DNA of 64,000 bases. It comes from Sphingobacteriaceae bacterium DW12. GTDB taxonomy: Bacteria > Bacteroidota > Bacteroidia > Sphingobacteriales > Sphingobacteriaceae. Below are positions 16,111-26,125 of this stretch, in pieces. The stretch spans positions 620,001 through 684,000 of the forward strand of contig JROE01000004.1 in assembly GCA_000783305.1 (NCBI GenBank), in the 5' to 3' direction. The translations under genes were made by a program, and so were the position numbers. How positions within the stretch are numbered: position 1 is the stretch's first letter; every line of letters starts with the position of its first letter. The notes under the pieces were generated by a model that was not told the origin of the DNA, ran no database searches, and was given only the letters and a program-made list of their open reading frames with translations.

Positions 16111-18909
16111 ATGCAAGACATCGAAAAAAACAATCCTAAAACCCACATACTTATTAAAGGTGCCCGTGTCAATAATTTGAAGAATATTGACGTGAGTATT
16201 CCTAAAAACAAGCTAATTGTTATTACCGGCATGTCTGGATCCGGGAAGTCTTCTTTAGCTTTTGATACCTTATATGCCGAGGGACAACGCCGATATGTCG
16301 AGAGCTTATCTTCATATGCCCGACAGTTTATGGGGCGAATGAATAAACCAGAAGTTGACTACATCAAGGGAATTGCGCCCGCTATTGCAATCGAGCAACG
16401 TGTTATCACGAGCAATCCAAGATCAACAGTAGGTACCTCTACCGAGATATATGACTACCTCAAACTTCTTTTTGCTCGAATAGGAAAAACTTTCTCTCCT
16501 ATTTCTGGAAAAGAGGTGACCAAAGATACCGTGAGCAGTGTCGTCGATGAAATATCCACTTATCCTGAAGGAACTACACTCACGATCTTCTGTCCATTAA
16601 TCCCTATAAATAATAGAAAACTAAAAGAAGAGCTATCTCTTCTTCTTCAGAAAGGATTTGTAAGGGTCCGATATAAAGAGCAGATGCAAAAAATAGAACA
16701 ACTTATCGAAGACAAATCCATCTCCAATAAGTCGTTCAAAGAAGATGAAGTCCAAATCGTTATCGACCGCTTGAAACTCGATGGCGAAGAGGAGACCATC
16801 AGCAGATTGGCCGACTCCATACAGACGGCATTTTTCGAGGGAAAAGGTACCTGCACGGTCGATATTGATGGTGATAATCACGTATTTTCAGATAAATTCG
16901 AATTAGACGGCATTACCTTTGAAGAACCTACCGCTAATTTCTTCAGTTTTAACAATCCATATGGCGCCTGTCGTAGATGTGAGGGATACGGCAAAGTAAT
17001 CGGAATTGACCCCGACTTGGTTATTCCCGATAAGAGCAGATCTATATATGATGGGGCTATCGCACCATGGCGCGGGGAGAAAATGGGAGAATGGTTACAG
17101 GTTCTGGTTAAATCAGCTATTAAATTTGATTTTCCAATCCACCGCGCATATGGCGACTTGACGCCTCAGCAACAAGAATTGATCTGGGCGGGCAACAGCT
17201 ATTTCAAGGGCCTAAATGAGTTCTTCCAAGAGCTAGAGGAGCAAACCTATAAGATCCAGTATCGTGTGATGCTCTCACGCTATAGAGGGAAGACTGACTG
17301 TCCAGAATGCAAAGGGTCCCGTCTTCGCAAAGATGCTACGTATGTAAAGGTCGCTGACACATCGATTACGGATCTCGTTCTTCTCCCTTTGGATCAAGCC
17401 CTAACATTCTTTCAAGGACTATCGCTTACCAAAAATGAACAAATTATTGCAAAGCGGTTGCTTGCAGAAATTACAAATAGATTGCAGTTTCTCTGTGATG
17501 TAGGGTTGAGCTATTTAACGCTAAATCGTCTCTCCAATACCCTGTCGGGAGGGGAGTCACAGCGAATCAATCTTGCGACTTCACTGGGAAGCTCTCTAGT
17601 GGGGTCTATCTATGTTTTGGATGAACCCTCCATTGGTCTACATCCAAGGGATACCCAACGACTGATCAGTGTACTCAAGTCCCTAAGGGATGTGGGCAAT
17701 ACTGTGATTGTAGTAGAGCATGAGCAGGAGATGATGGAAGCAGCAGACTATCTTATCGATATTGGTCCTGAGGCGGGCATCAATGGAGGTGAACTTGTTT
17801 TTGCGGGCACCTATGAACAGATATTAAAAAACAAAAAAAGTCTTACAGGAGAATATTTAAGTGGAAGACAATCTATTGCCATTCCACAGCAACGTCGCAA
17901 ATGGCACGATAGTATCAAAATCAACGGTGCACGTGAGAATAACCTGAAGGGGGTCGATGTAGCATTTCCTTTAAATGTATTCACGGTTGTATCGGGCGTT
18001 TCTGGCTCGGGAAAGACATCGCTTGTCAAAAGAATACTCTATCCCGCTGTACAAAAGGTGATCGGGAACTATTCTGGTGAACAAACCGGGATCTTTGATG
18101 GTATAGAGGGAGATATCTCCAAGATAGAACAAGTAGAAATGGTCGACCAAAATCCAATCGGTCGCTCCTCCCGATCTAATCCAGTGACCTATGTCAAAGC
18201 CTGGGATGAGGTCAGGGCACTGTATGCTAACTTACCTGCTGCTAAAGCCAATGGCCTTAAACCTGCCGCGTTTTCGTTCAACGTAGAGGGCGGACGCTGC
18301 GATGTGTGTCAAGGAGAGGGAGAAGTAAAAATCGAGATGCAGTTTATGGCTGACATTGTACTGCCCTGTGAAGCATGTGGAGGAAAACGTTTTAAGTCCC
18401 ATGTGCTCGATGTCCAGTATAAAGAAAAGAACGTATCGGACGTGCTAGATCTCAGCATCGACGAAGCACTCCTATTCTTTGCCGATCAGCACAAGATTGC
18501 GGCTAGATTGCAACCGCTTCAAGACGTAGGGCTTGGGTACGTGAAACTGGGCCAATCTTCCAGTACGCTATCGGGTGGTGAAGCGCAACGTATCAAACTC
18601 GCATCATTCCTCATCAAGGGTAACAATAGCAAGAAGACCCTTTTTATCTTTGACGAACCGACTACAGGCCTTCATTTTCACGATATCAAAAAGCTTCTCA
18701 AGTCATTTGACGCACTCATTGCCCTGGGCAATAGCATCCTTGTAATAGAGCACAACATGGATATGATCAAGTGTGCAGACTGGGTAATCGATATCGGTCC
18801 CGAAGGAGGTAACAATGGCGGTCAACTCGTTTTTGCGGGTACCCCGGATGACTTGGCCAAATGTGTCGAATCCTACACCGGACAGTATTTAAAGAACCAT
18901 TTGAAATAA
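16111..18909 (+). CDS. uvrA: Excinuclease ABC subunit A
   Basis: 932 residues from ATG 16111; the in-frame TTG at 16054 is rejected because it lies in a promoter box. UvrA recognises bulky DNA damage and loads UvrB. Two ABC ATPase halves are visible: Walker A GMSGSGKSS and GVSGSGKTS, signatures LSGGESQR and LSGGEAQR. Zinc cysteines appear as CRRCEGYG, CPECKGS, CDVCQGEG and CEACGG. The UvrB-interaction insert after TVGTSTEIYDYL is present, so this is the full UvrA1 type. pafA follows after 16 bases. Confidence 0.97.
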   Translation: MQDIEKNNPKTHILIKGARVNNLKNIDVSIPKNKLIVITGMSGSGKSSLAFDTLYAEGQRRYVESLSSYARQFMGRMNKPEVDYIKGIAPAIAIEQRVITSNPRSTVGTSTEIYDYLKLLFARIGKTFSPISGKEVTKDTVSSVVDEISTYPEGTTLTIFCPLIPINNRKLKEELSLLLQKGFVRVRYKEQMQKIEQLIEDKSISNKSFKEDEVQIVIDRLKLDGEEETISRLADSIQTAFFEGKGTCTVDIDGDNHVFSDKFELDGITFEEPTANFFSFNNPYGACRRCEGYGKVIGIDPDLVIPDKSRSIYDGAIAPWRGEKMGEWLQVLVKSAIKFDFPIHRAYGDLTPQQQELIWAGNSYFKGLNEFFQELEEQTYKIQYRVMLSRYRGKTDCPECKGSRLRKDATYVKVADTSITDLVLLPLDQALTFFQGLSLTKNEQIIAKRLLAEITNRLQFLCDVGLSYLTLNRLSNTLSGGESQRINLATSLGSSLVGSIYVLDEPSIGLHPRDTQRLISVLKSLRDVGNTVIVVEHEQEMMEAADYLIDIGPEAGINGGELVFAGTYEQILKNKKSLTGEYLSGRQSIAIPQQRRKWHDSIKINGARENNLKGVDVAFPLNVFTVVSGVSGSGKTSLVKRILYPAVQKVIGNYSGEQTGIFDGIEGDISKIEQVEMVDQNPIGRSSRSNPVTYVKAWDEVRALYANLPAAKANGLKPAAFSFNVEGGRCDVCQGEGEVKIEMQFMADIVLPCEACGGKRFKSHVLDVQYKEKNVSDVLDLSIDEALLFFADQHKIAARLQPLQDVGLGYVKLGQSSSTLSGGEAQRIKLASFLIKGNNSKKTLFIFDEPTTGLHFHDIKKLLKSFDALIALGNSILVIEHNMDMIKCADWVIDIGPEGGNNGGQLVFAGTPDDLAKCVESYTGQYLKNHLK

Positions 18910-18925
18910 AAATAAATATAACATT

Positions 18926-20572
18926 ATGAAGCTAAAAAGACTTTTTTTCTTAGCCGCAATTGGAGTGTTGGGACTAACTGCAAAAGCGCAAAATCAACCC
19001 GAGCGTCCCAAATTGGTCGTCGGATTGATGGTAGACCAAATGAGATGGGACTATCTTTATCGCTTTGCCGAACGCTATGGAAATGAGGGATTTAAACGAC
19101 TGTTAAAAGATGGCTTTACCTGCCAGAATACCTACATAAATTATATCCCAACGTACACCGCTATTGGCCACAGCTCCGTCTACACGGGCAGTGTACCGTC
19201 TATCCATGGAATCGCGGGTAACGATTGGATAATGGAGCAAAGCGGCGAGCCGATGTATTGTACGCAAGACACAAGTGTAACGGGTGTAGGTACTACAGCG
19301 AAAGAAGGAAAACAGTCTCCTCGCAACCTATTGACGTCAACGATTACAGATCAACTTCGCCTAGCCTCCAACTTCAAGTCAAAGGTCATTGGTATCGCAT
19401 TGAAAGACCGCGGAGGTATACTCCCTGCAGGACACTTTGCCAATGCTGCCTATTGGTTTGAGAGCAAATCGGGCAATTGGATTACGAGCAATTTCTATAT
19501 GGACCAATTACCGAAATGGGTAGACGATTTCAACAAAAAGAAATTAGCGGATAAATATCTAAAGCAAGACTGGAATACATTGTATGACATCTCCACTTAT
19601 ACCTCCAGTATAGCAGATGATAATGTGTACGAAGGCAAATGGCCTGGAGAAGATAAACCTGCTTTCCCGCATTTGACGTCCAAACTAATGAAAGACGAAG
19701 GGTATGAGCTAATCAAGACGACACCTTTCGGGAATCAACTTACCTTGGATCTGGCTAAAGCTGCCATTGATAACGAGCACATGGGTAATAATCCGACCAA
19801 AAATACGGATTTCCTTTGCGTTAGTTTATCTGCAACAGATTATGTCGGTCACCGCTACTCATTGACCTCGGTGGAGATCGAAGACATCTATCTACGCCTG
19901 GATCAACAATTGGCAGATTTCTTTGCTTACCTTGACAAAAGTGTGGGTACGGGCAATTATACATTGTTCCTAACAGCCGATCACGGAGCCTCATACAACT
20001 CTAGATACTTCATGGATATGAAAGGCAATGGCGGTTATTTCTTTGAGCGTCAGGTGATGAAAGACCTAGACCAAGCACTGTCAGATAAATTTGGTGTCAG
20101 CAAGTTGGTCCGTAGCTTGGAAAATTATCAAGTACACCTCAATTATTCCTTGATTGAAAAATCCAATCTAGAAGAAAGAAAGGTAAAAGACGAAATCATA
20201 AAAGTATTGAAGAAAGAAGAAGGAATAGCCTATGTTGTTGATGTAGAAAATGGAGACAATATGGCTATACCGCAACCCTTACGAGAGCGTATCATCAACG
20301 GATACAATATTAAGAGAAGCGGACCAATACAGATTGTGTTAGAGCCACAATGGTATGGAGGCACACCTCGATCTACAGGTACAACCCATGGTACGTGGTC
20401 ACCATACGACTCCCACATCCCATTAGTCTTCATGGGTTGGGGAATCAAGCCAGGAGCATCTAACAAGGTCGTGCACATCACAGATATCGCACCTACGATA
20501 GCTTCCTTGCTACACATTACTGAACCAAATGGAAATATTGGCAAGCCAATTGTCGAAGTTTTGGGTCAATAA
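18926..20572 (+). CDS. pafA: PafA-type alkaline phosphatase
   Basis: 548 residues with a signal peptide ending TAKAQ. The alkaline-phosphatase superfamily metal and catalytic motifs are visible: GLMVDQMRWDY (first Asp), PTYTAIGHSS with nucleophile Thr78, GNDW with Asn99, LKDRGG (the Lys/Arg pair of PafA), SATDYVGHRYS and FLTADHGA, then GTTHGTWSPYD near the end. PafA is a calcium-independent periplasmic phosphomonoesterase, described in Elizabethkingia, that releases phosphate from many substrates. It is probably co-transcribed with uvrA. No Pho-box was identified. Confidence 0.92.
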   Translation: MKLKRLFFLAAIGVLGLTAKAQNQPERPKLVVGLMVDQMRWDYLYRFAERYGNEGFKRLLKDGFTCQNTYINYIPTYTAIGHSSVYTGSVPSIHGIAGNDWIMEQSGEPMYCTQDTSVTGVGTTAKEGKQSPRNLLTSTITDQLRLASNFKSKVIGIALKDRGGILPAGHFANAAYWFESKSGNWITSNFYMDQLPKWVDDFNKKKLADKYLKQDWNTLYDISTYTSSIADDNVYEGKWPGEDKPAFPHLTSKLMKDEGYELIKTTPFGNQLTLDLAKAAIDNEHMGNNPTKNTDFLCVSLSATDYVGHRYSLTSVEIEDIYLRLDQQLADFFAYLDKSVGTGNYTLFLTADHGASYNSRYFMDMKGNGGYFFERQVMKDLDQALSDKFGVSKLVRSLENYQVHLNYSLIEKSNLEERKVKDEIIKVLKKEEGIAYVVDVENGDNMAIPQPLRERIINGYNIKRSGPIQIVLEPQWYGGTPRSTGTTHGTWSPYDSHIPLVFMGWGIKPGASNKVVHITDIAPTIASLLHITEPNGNIGKPIVEVLGQ

Positions 20573-20636
20573 TGTCAATATGAGAGAAATCGAAATTAAT
20601 TTGCTTATTTTTGAGGTTTATTAATGGAGTTAATAT

Positions 20637-21080
20637 ATGCTTTCTAAGAAAACAAAATACGCAATAAAGGCACTGATGGTGTTGGGTCGCAACTACGGAA
20701 AAGAGCCGATGCAAATTGTAAAAATTGCTGATGAAGAGAATATTCCAAAGAAATTCTTGGAGCAAATTTTATTAGAAATGCGCAATGCTGGCATCCTATA
20801 TAGCAAAAAAGGAGCTGGTGGCGGATATAGTCTCAATAAATCTCCAGAGGACGTCTATCTTTCGCAGGTAATGCGCCTCATTGATGGGCCAATCGCATTG
20901 CTCCCTTGTGTGAGCCTTAATTTTTATCGCTCTTGTGATGAGTGTACCGAGGAACACGCCTGCGGAATCCGCGATACTTTCATTGATGTACGCAATGCTA
21001 TGCTACAAATCTTAAACGATACCAGTATAGCCAATCTCATCAATAAAGAAAAACAATTGAATCTGGATGTAACCGAATAA
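20637..21080 (+). CDS. Rrf2-family transcriptional regulator
   Basis: 147 residues: an N-terminal winged helix (KTKYAIKALMVLG, then IPKKFLEQILLEMRNAGIL and the wing GGGYSLNK), a dimer helix and a cysteine cluster, C91, C100, C103 and C109. Rrf2 proteins such as IscR use three of these cysteines to hold an iron-sulfur cluster, so this one may sense Fe-S, NO or redox state. Cysteine spacing differs a little from IscR. It sits 64 bases after pafA, with its own terminator. Targets cannot be read from the window. Confidence 0.9.
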   Translation: MLSKKTKYAIKALMVLGRNYGKEPMQIVKIADEENIPKKFLEQILLEMRNAGILYSKKGAGGGYSLNKSPEDVYLSQVMRLIDGPIALLPCVSLNFYRSCDECTEEHACGIRDTFIDVRNAMLQILNDTSIANLINKEKQLNLDVTE

Positions 21081-21104
21081 GTTATTCTTGATAGACAAAA
21101 CATG

Positions 21105-21140
21105 AAGGCGTGAGGACATTTCCTCACGCCTTTTTGCTTT
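21105..21140 (+). terminator. Terminator after the Rrf2 gene
   Basis: AAGGCGTGAGGA (21105-21116) pairs with TCCTCACGCCTT (21121-21132) around CATT, followed by TTTGCTTTT. Confidence 0.9.
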
Positions 21141-21226
21141 TAACGGCTTTTAACGTTCCCTTAACAATTAAAAGGACAACAATCTTGTAGTTTTATCAGA
21201 AATAGACAACCTAACATGACTTCAGC

Positions 21227-23617
21227 ATGCAAATTTCTTACAAGCAATTTGTCTTTATCGTTTTATCGCTCTGTGTAATGCCTTATTGTGGAGCTCAAAT
21301 AAAGATTTACGGAACCATTCACACCCATAATCACACACCACTGGCATCTGCAGTGATTATGCTCTCCAAAACAACAAGCCCCAATGAACTAGTGACGGCC
21401 TCATCATCCGATGATAAAGGGAAGTTTGACCTATCTGTAGCCAAAGGGGAATACCGTTTGTCAATTACTTTTCTAAATGAAAAATTATATGAAACAGTTA
21501 TCAAGAGTGATACAAATGTTGAGCTAGGGACCATCATATTGGAGAAAGACGGTCAGTCAAAGGAACTCGAAGAGGTCGAGATTCGAAAGTATAAACCAAC
21601 GGTCGCTTTTAAAAATGGGAAACTGGAATTCATGCCAAACACCGTAGAGACGGGTTCGATTTTGGAAATCATGAAAATCGCTCCAACCGTACAAATACAA
21701 GAAGAAGCAATCAACCTTTTAGGGAAAAGTGGAACAGAAATTAGGATTAATGGCCGCAAAATTCACATGAGCGGAGCGCAGCTTACGTCATACCTTGCTT
21801 CCATATCGGCAAATACACTCGAAAAACTCGAAATCATCCACAGCCCCGGTGCTGAGTATGATGCCGACACAAGAGGAGGAATCATCAATATTGTGCTTAA
21901 AGAGTTAAAGGAAAAAGGAATCAACGCCTCAACTTATGTCACACAGTCCAAGTCCAAATATGCCAACACAGCAATTGGCGGAAATTTCAACATGCTTGCC
22001 GGCAAATGGCAGACGTGGGGATCCTTCGGGTTGGCAAAAGGTAAAAATTGGACCTATGGCACAAATGATATTTTTTATTCATCTGGACTATGGCAGGACA
22101 AAAATGAACAAATCATCCACGAGAAGAGCATCTCGGCAACTGGCGGCTTAGAGTATGTTCCTGATTCCAGCAATGCACTAAATGTCTCGTTTTCCTACTA
22201 CAAAGGTCCGTCAACAGCCTCAGAGTATAATCAATCCTTCATCTACAACCTACAGCATGCTCTGGACTCTACACTCTTGACTACCGGGACCAACCCTCAA
22301 GATTATCGTCACCTTTCTTCTAATCTCAACTATGTGCACACGTTTGGAAAAAGTAATAACAAGTTGACCTTTGATTTTGCACAGGTATCTACCCAATTTG
22401 ATAGACAACAAGATTTCAGTAATATGACCTTGGGTGCAACCGCACCCTCCACCGCACAACGCTTTTACTCGGGCAATAATCAAAATCTAACAATTAAAAC
22501 TGCTAATTTGGCAATGGACATGCCGAATAAATGGTTAAATATCGTTGTAGGTGGAAAAATCATCTTCAATAAGAACAAAAATGAAACCTCTTTTTTCCAG
22601 CTTTTAAACAATGTTTGGAATCGCAACGAAGACAAATTTGACAACTTTCAATACAAAGAACAGATACAAGCCGTGTATCTACAGGGAAATAAAGCTGTGG
22701 GAAAATGGGACTTCCGGGGGGGAGTTCGCCTAGAAAATACACAAACCGAAGGCAATAGTCTCACGAATACGCTCATCACCAAGAAAAGCTATACCCAACT
22801 TTTCCCATCCATCAGTGCGTCCTTCAACAAGGATGATAACAATACACTCAATTTGTCTTATGGCAAAAAAATCCAACGTCCAGAGTTTTCTTGGGTCAAC
22901 CCTTTCGCGTGGTATACCAATGCATACGAGTACTCCCATGGCAACCCCTCACTCCAGCCCTATTTCAATCATGATTTGACTTTCACCTATATTTTTAAGC
23001 AAAAATGGACCTTCTACGCCAACTATTACACGGCACGCGATATCTACGCCGAATACATGAAGATTGATACCGCGACGGGACATCGAGAAAGTCGAGTGGA
23101 CAATTTTGTGCATCAGGATATCGTGAGCATATATGCTGGAACAAACTTCAACCTATGGGACAGATGGAAGTTATCCCCAGAAATCTCGGTTTCAGCAAGT
23201 AAAAGAGGGTCGAATTTAGCACTTATTGATGATACTAGCGGCATCCAGGTTAACTCCGGGCTCCACAGCCAAATCCAAATCCTCCCTAATAATAAATTGA
23301 TTTTATCTTTAAATTCTTCCTATAGCTCGCCTAGCAATGCAAGTGTATTGGAGACCAAGCGTCGATTTATGCAACACGCTGGGATTACCTACCAAGCTGT
23401 TAAAGATACCTTACAGATATCGCTCAATGGGAACGACCTTTTCAAGTCTGGTGCATTTCAATATGATGCTTACGTCAACGATATCCGCCGCTCACGATAT
23501 AAATACTCCAATAGCCAACAAATCAGTATGACCGTGCGCTACAACTTTAAAAAGGGAAAGAAACGAGAAATAAACCGCTCCAACGCCAATGATGATGAGT
23601 TGAGACGAGCGGGGTAA
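21227..23617 (+). CDS. Outer-membrane beta-barrel receptor with CarboxypepD-like and plug domains
   Basis: 796 residues. Signal peptide (VMPYCGAQIK), then a carboxypeptidase-regulatory-like domain (IKIYGTIHTHNHTPLASAVI), a TonB-plug-like segment (LLGKSGTEIRINGRKIHM, then GAEYDADTRGGIINIVLK) and a barrel of the OMP_b-brl_3 kind with RPEFSWVNPF. The C-terminus is a basic tail (KKGKKREINRS) rather than a final aromatic. It is a paralogue of the product at 26126-28537 (shared RPxxxxxNPF and GGxINIVLK). It is monocistronic. Substrate unknown. Confidence 0.85.
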   Translation: MQISYKQFVFIVLSLCVMPYCGAQIKIYGTIHTHNHTPLASAVIMLSKTTSPNELVTASSSDDKGKFDLSVAKGEYRLSITFLNEKLYETVIKSDTNVELGTIILEKDGQSKELEEVEIRKYKPTVAFKNGKLEFMPNTVETGSILEIMKIAPTVQIQEEAINLLGKSGTEIRINGRKIHMSGAQLTSYLASISANTLEKLEIIHSPGAEYDADTRGGIINIVLKELKEKGINASTYVTQSKSKYANTAIGGNFNMLAGKWQTWGSFGLAKGKNWTYGTNDIFYSSGLWQDKNEQIIHEKSISATGGLEYVPDSSNALNVSFSYYKGPSTASEYNQSFIYNLQHALDSTLLTTGTNPQDYRHLSSNLNYVHTFGKSNNKLTFDFAQVSTQFDRQQDFSNMTLGATAPSTAQRFYSGNNQNLTIKTANLAMDMPNKWLNIVVGGKIIFNKNKNETSFFQLLNNVWNRNEDKFDNFQYKEQIQAVYLQGNKAVGKWDFRGGVRLENTQTEGNSLTNTLITKKSYTQLFPSISASFNKDDNNTLNLSYGKKIQRPEFSWVNPFAWYTNAYEYSHGNPSLQPYFNHDLTFTYIFKQKWTFYANYYTARDIYAEYMKIDTATGHRESRVDNFVHQDIVSIYAGTNFNLWDRWKLSPEISVSASKRGSNLALIDDTSGIQVNSGLHSQIQILPNNKLILSLNSSYSSPSNASVLETKRRFMQHAGITYQAVKDTLQISLNGNDLFKSGAFQYDAYVNDIRRSRYKYSNSQQISMTVRYNFKKGKKREINRSNANDDELRRAG

Positions 23618-23623
23618 AGAAAC

Positions 23624-23655
23624 AAAAAGGGAGTCTGCAAGTGGACTCCCTTTTT
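23624..23655. terminator. Bidirectional terminator between receptor and murF
   Basis: AAAAAGGGAGTC (23624-23635) pairs with GACTCCCTTTTT (23644-23655), with an 8-base loop. The A- and T-runs at both feet make it usable from both convergent genes. Confidence 0.9.
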
Positions 23656-23657
23656 GC

Positions 23658-24959
23658 TTATAATATTTCCATCAGGTTCTCGAAGGCCATCCCTCTCGAC
23701 CCCTTTAGAAGAATGGTCCCATTAATAATGGGTCGATCCTGCAAGGCCTGTTTAGCCTCAGCCGTCGTTTCATAGAATTCGGCCTCCAAATACTCTTGCT
23801 TTTTAAATGCTTTTCCCACAAATATCAGTCGCTCGACTCCAATCGCTTTTGCTCGTTGCACCACTTTTTCGTGTTCCGCATCTGACTCCCCCCCCATCTC
23901 GAACATATCGCCCAAAATAATGACTTTTCGAGGAGCGTCTATTACCTCTATATTATCCAATGCCGCAGCCATGCTACTGGCGTTGGCATTATAGTAATCA
24001 GCGATTACAGTATTGTGTCCCGTCTTGGTAATCTGCGACCTATTATTCTTAGGAACATAGTGCTCTATTCCCTTGTTGATCTGCACTGGAGATACATTGA
24101 AATATCTAGCTACAGCAATTGCTGCCAAAAAGTTTTCAGTATTATAGGAGCCCGTCAGCTGCGTGCTGACAAGGTATTTATTCTCGGCCGTATGCTCACA
24201 CCATTCAATTTGCAACAAGGGGTCCGCTTTGACCAATCGTCCAATAACATCATTGGTCTCACTGAAACCATAAGTGACAATTGTTTTGATAGATCGTGCA
24301 GCAGCTATTGTTTTCAAATACGGATTATCTCCCTGCAAGAATACTACACCCCCATGATCCTGAAGAAAATCATAAAGCTCACCCTTGGTTGCCATGACTC
24401 CTTCAAAGGAACCAAATCCCTCCAAATGTGCTTTGCCAACGTTAGAAATCAGTCCATAATCTGGCAATGCGATATCACATAGAAAGGCAATCTCTCCCAA
24501 GTGATTCGCTCCCATTTCAATTATCGCTACTTCAATCGTGTTATCAATGGACAAGATTGTCAAGGGCACACCAATGTGATTATTTAGATTCCCTTTTGTT
24601 GCGTAGGTCCTAAATCGCTGGGATAATGTCGCATAAAGCAGTTCTTTGGTCGTCGTTTTGCCATTGGTTCCGGTCACACCAATGACAGGTATTTGCAATT
24701 TCTTTCGGTGAAAAAGAGCCAAATCTTGCAATGCCTTCAATACATCCGTCACCAAAAGATAGCGTTCATCCTTTGCGAATGCCGCATCATCAATGACCAC
24801 ATAACTGGCACCTCCTGCCAATGCTTGATCGGCGAATGTATTTCCATTAAAATTAGCACCTCGCAAAGCAAAGAATATTCCTCCAGGTAGGATATTCCGT
24901 GTATCAGTAGATACATAAGGATGCTTCAAATATAAATCGTATAGGGTCTCCGTATTCAT
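23658..24959 (-). CDS. murF: UDP-N-acetylmuramoyl-tripeptide--D-alanyl-D-alanine ligase
   Basis: 433 residues from ATG 24959; an in-frame TTG 48 bases upstream (25007) is the promoter -33 box, not a start. MurF adds D-Ala-D-Ala to the peptidoglycan precursor in the cytoplasm. Mur ligase motifs are visible: STDTRNILPGGIFFALRG (N-domain), VTGTNGKTTTKE (ATP loop), EMGANHLGEIAFL, DYYNANASSMAAAL and VIILGDMFEMG. Length is normal. Confidence 0.96.
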   Translation of the reverse strand: MNTETLYDLYLKHPYVSTDTRNILPGGIFFALRGANFNGNTFADQALAGGASYVVIDDAAFAKDERYLLVTDVLKALQDLALFHRKKLQIPVIGVTGTNGKTTTKELLYATLSQRFRTYATKGNLNNHIGVPLTILSIDNTIEVAIIEMGANHLGEIAFLCDIALPDYGLISNVGKAHLEGFGSFEGVMATKGELYDFLQDHGGVVFLQGDNPYLKTIAAARSIKTIVTYGFSETNDVIGRLVKADPLLQIEWCEHTAENKYLVSTQLTGSYNTENFLAAIAVARYFNVSPVQINKGIEHYVPKNNRSQITKTGHNTVIADYYNANASSMAAALDNIEVIDAPRKVIILGDMFEMGGESDAEHEKVVQRAKAIGVERLIFVGKAFKKQEYLEAEFYETTAEAKQALQDRPIINGTILLKGSRGMAFENLMEIL

Positions 24960-24976
24960 AGCTGGAATTTGTTCCA

Positions 24977-25007
24977 CAAACTTAGATAAACTTGAGCCTA
25001 TATACAA
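24977..25007 (-). promoter_or_regulatory. murF promoter
   Basis: On the minus strand TTG (25007-25005) is followed after exactly 20 bases by TAAGTTTG (24984-24977), the Bacteroidota -33/-7 arrangement. The ATG lies 17 bases past the -7 box, a short leader. Confidence 0.75.
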
Positions 25008-25076
25008 GTATTCATGACGGTATGTTCAATCCTATATCAGGCAGGACACACCTTTTAAATAAAGCATAAAAACCTA

Positions 25077-25901
25077 CTAATCAAGCCGATAAGAGATTAC
25101 GCTATTCCCATTAAAAGTCGGTATATACACAATTCTTTTCTGAGCATCATATCCCAAATCCGCTGTGTTGAACTGTCCCTGCACATCCAGCATCTTCTCA
25201 AAATTACCATTAGCCTTTACGTAGTATATCACACCTGCCCAGCACGTCACGATATAGTCCCCATTTCCGATTGCTTCAATACCATCGCCACCGTGTTCAA
25301 ATCCTTTGGCTATCACGACGGTCTCTTTTGTCAAGGGATTAACTTTCCATAACTCTGGCCCAGCAAGTACCAGCAAATCCGTCCCAACAGTCAAAAGACC
25401 GTTGGCACTCTTGGCATTATCCAATAATACCTCCGGTTTGTGGTTTACAAGCCTATGTACCTTGTTTTCTCGAGTATCCGACACATATACGACTCCTTTT
25501 GAGTCTATAGCAATATCATTCAAAAACGTACTTCCTGGTACCGCAATTTTGTCTAGTATCTTTCCATTCTTTGCATTTACCACCACTACATGGTCAATAT
25601 CAACCACATAGAGCTTATCTTTATAAAGACCAAGACCTTTAGGAGCATTCATCCCCGTAGCCCAATCCATTTTTTTGACGGTACCGTCTAAATTTAAAAG
25701 TGCGACCCCACCTTTACCATCTCGCTCAGTACCCCCACCATCAATAAGCGAAACATAAAGAAAGCCCTTTGGACTTACTAAGACAGATTCGGGAATAGCA
25801 ATAGGCTCTTGGGTTTTCCAGAGCTCAACTAACTGATGTTGTGCCAAAGCATATCCGGGAAGGAAAATAAGTGCAACAAGATAAAGGGCTAGCTTCTTCA
25901 T
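25077..25901 (-). CDS. Secreted SMP-30/NHL-like beta-propeller protein
   Basis: 274 residues with a signal peptide (LPGYALAQHQ). The rest is a six-bladed propeller of the SMP-30/gluconolactonase superfamily: SVLVSPKGFLYVSLIDGG, GMNAPKGLGLYKDKLYVVDID, FLNDIAIDSKGVVYVSDTRENKV and GGDGIEAIGNGDYIVTCW. Members include calcium-dependent lactonases and simple binding proteins. Metal ligands cannot be assigned with confidence, so an enzymatic function is not claimed. No obvious operon partner. Confidence 0.75.
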   Translation of the reverse strand: MKKLALYLVALIFLPGYALAQHQLVELWKTQEPIAIPESVLVSPKGFLYVSLIDGGGTERDGKGGVALLNLDGTVKKMDWATGMNAPKGLGLYKDKLYVVDIDHVVVVNAKNGKILDKIAVPGSTFLNDIAIDSKGVVYVSDTRENKVHRLVNHKPEVLLDNAKSANGLLTVGTDLLVLAGPELWKVNPLTKETVVIAKGFEHGGDGIEAIGNGDYIVTCWAGVIYYVKANGNFEKMLDVQGQFNTADLGYDAQKRIVYIPTFNGNSVISYRLD

Positions 25902-26061
25902 ATCATAATTTTTAGAATAATAAACTTACACAAAATGCTTCATATTCACGAATACGGACTTGAAAAAATACCAAGAGCATTTGTCTTTACACAGCAACCA
26001 CCTTTGTAGATGCATCTGCAACATACCCTTTTCAGGTATAAACAAAATGATTTTACAAAGC

Positions 26062-26096
26062 ACAAAAAAGCCGTAAGAACCTCGCGTCCTTACGGC
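26062..26096 (-). terminator. Terminator of the receptor gene at 26126-28537
   Basis: GCCGTAAG (26070-26077) pairs with CTTACGGC (26089-26096), the stem continuing after one mismatch. On the minus strand it is followed by TTTTTTGTG. Confidence 0.85.
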
Positions 26097-26125
26097 CATA
26101 ACTAACTAAACATTGAAACAATTTC

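Noticed and set aside
24960..25007. N-terminal extension of murF from a TTG at 25007
   Set aside because: That TTG is the -33 box of a well-spaced promoter, and the -7 box also lies within the extension.
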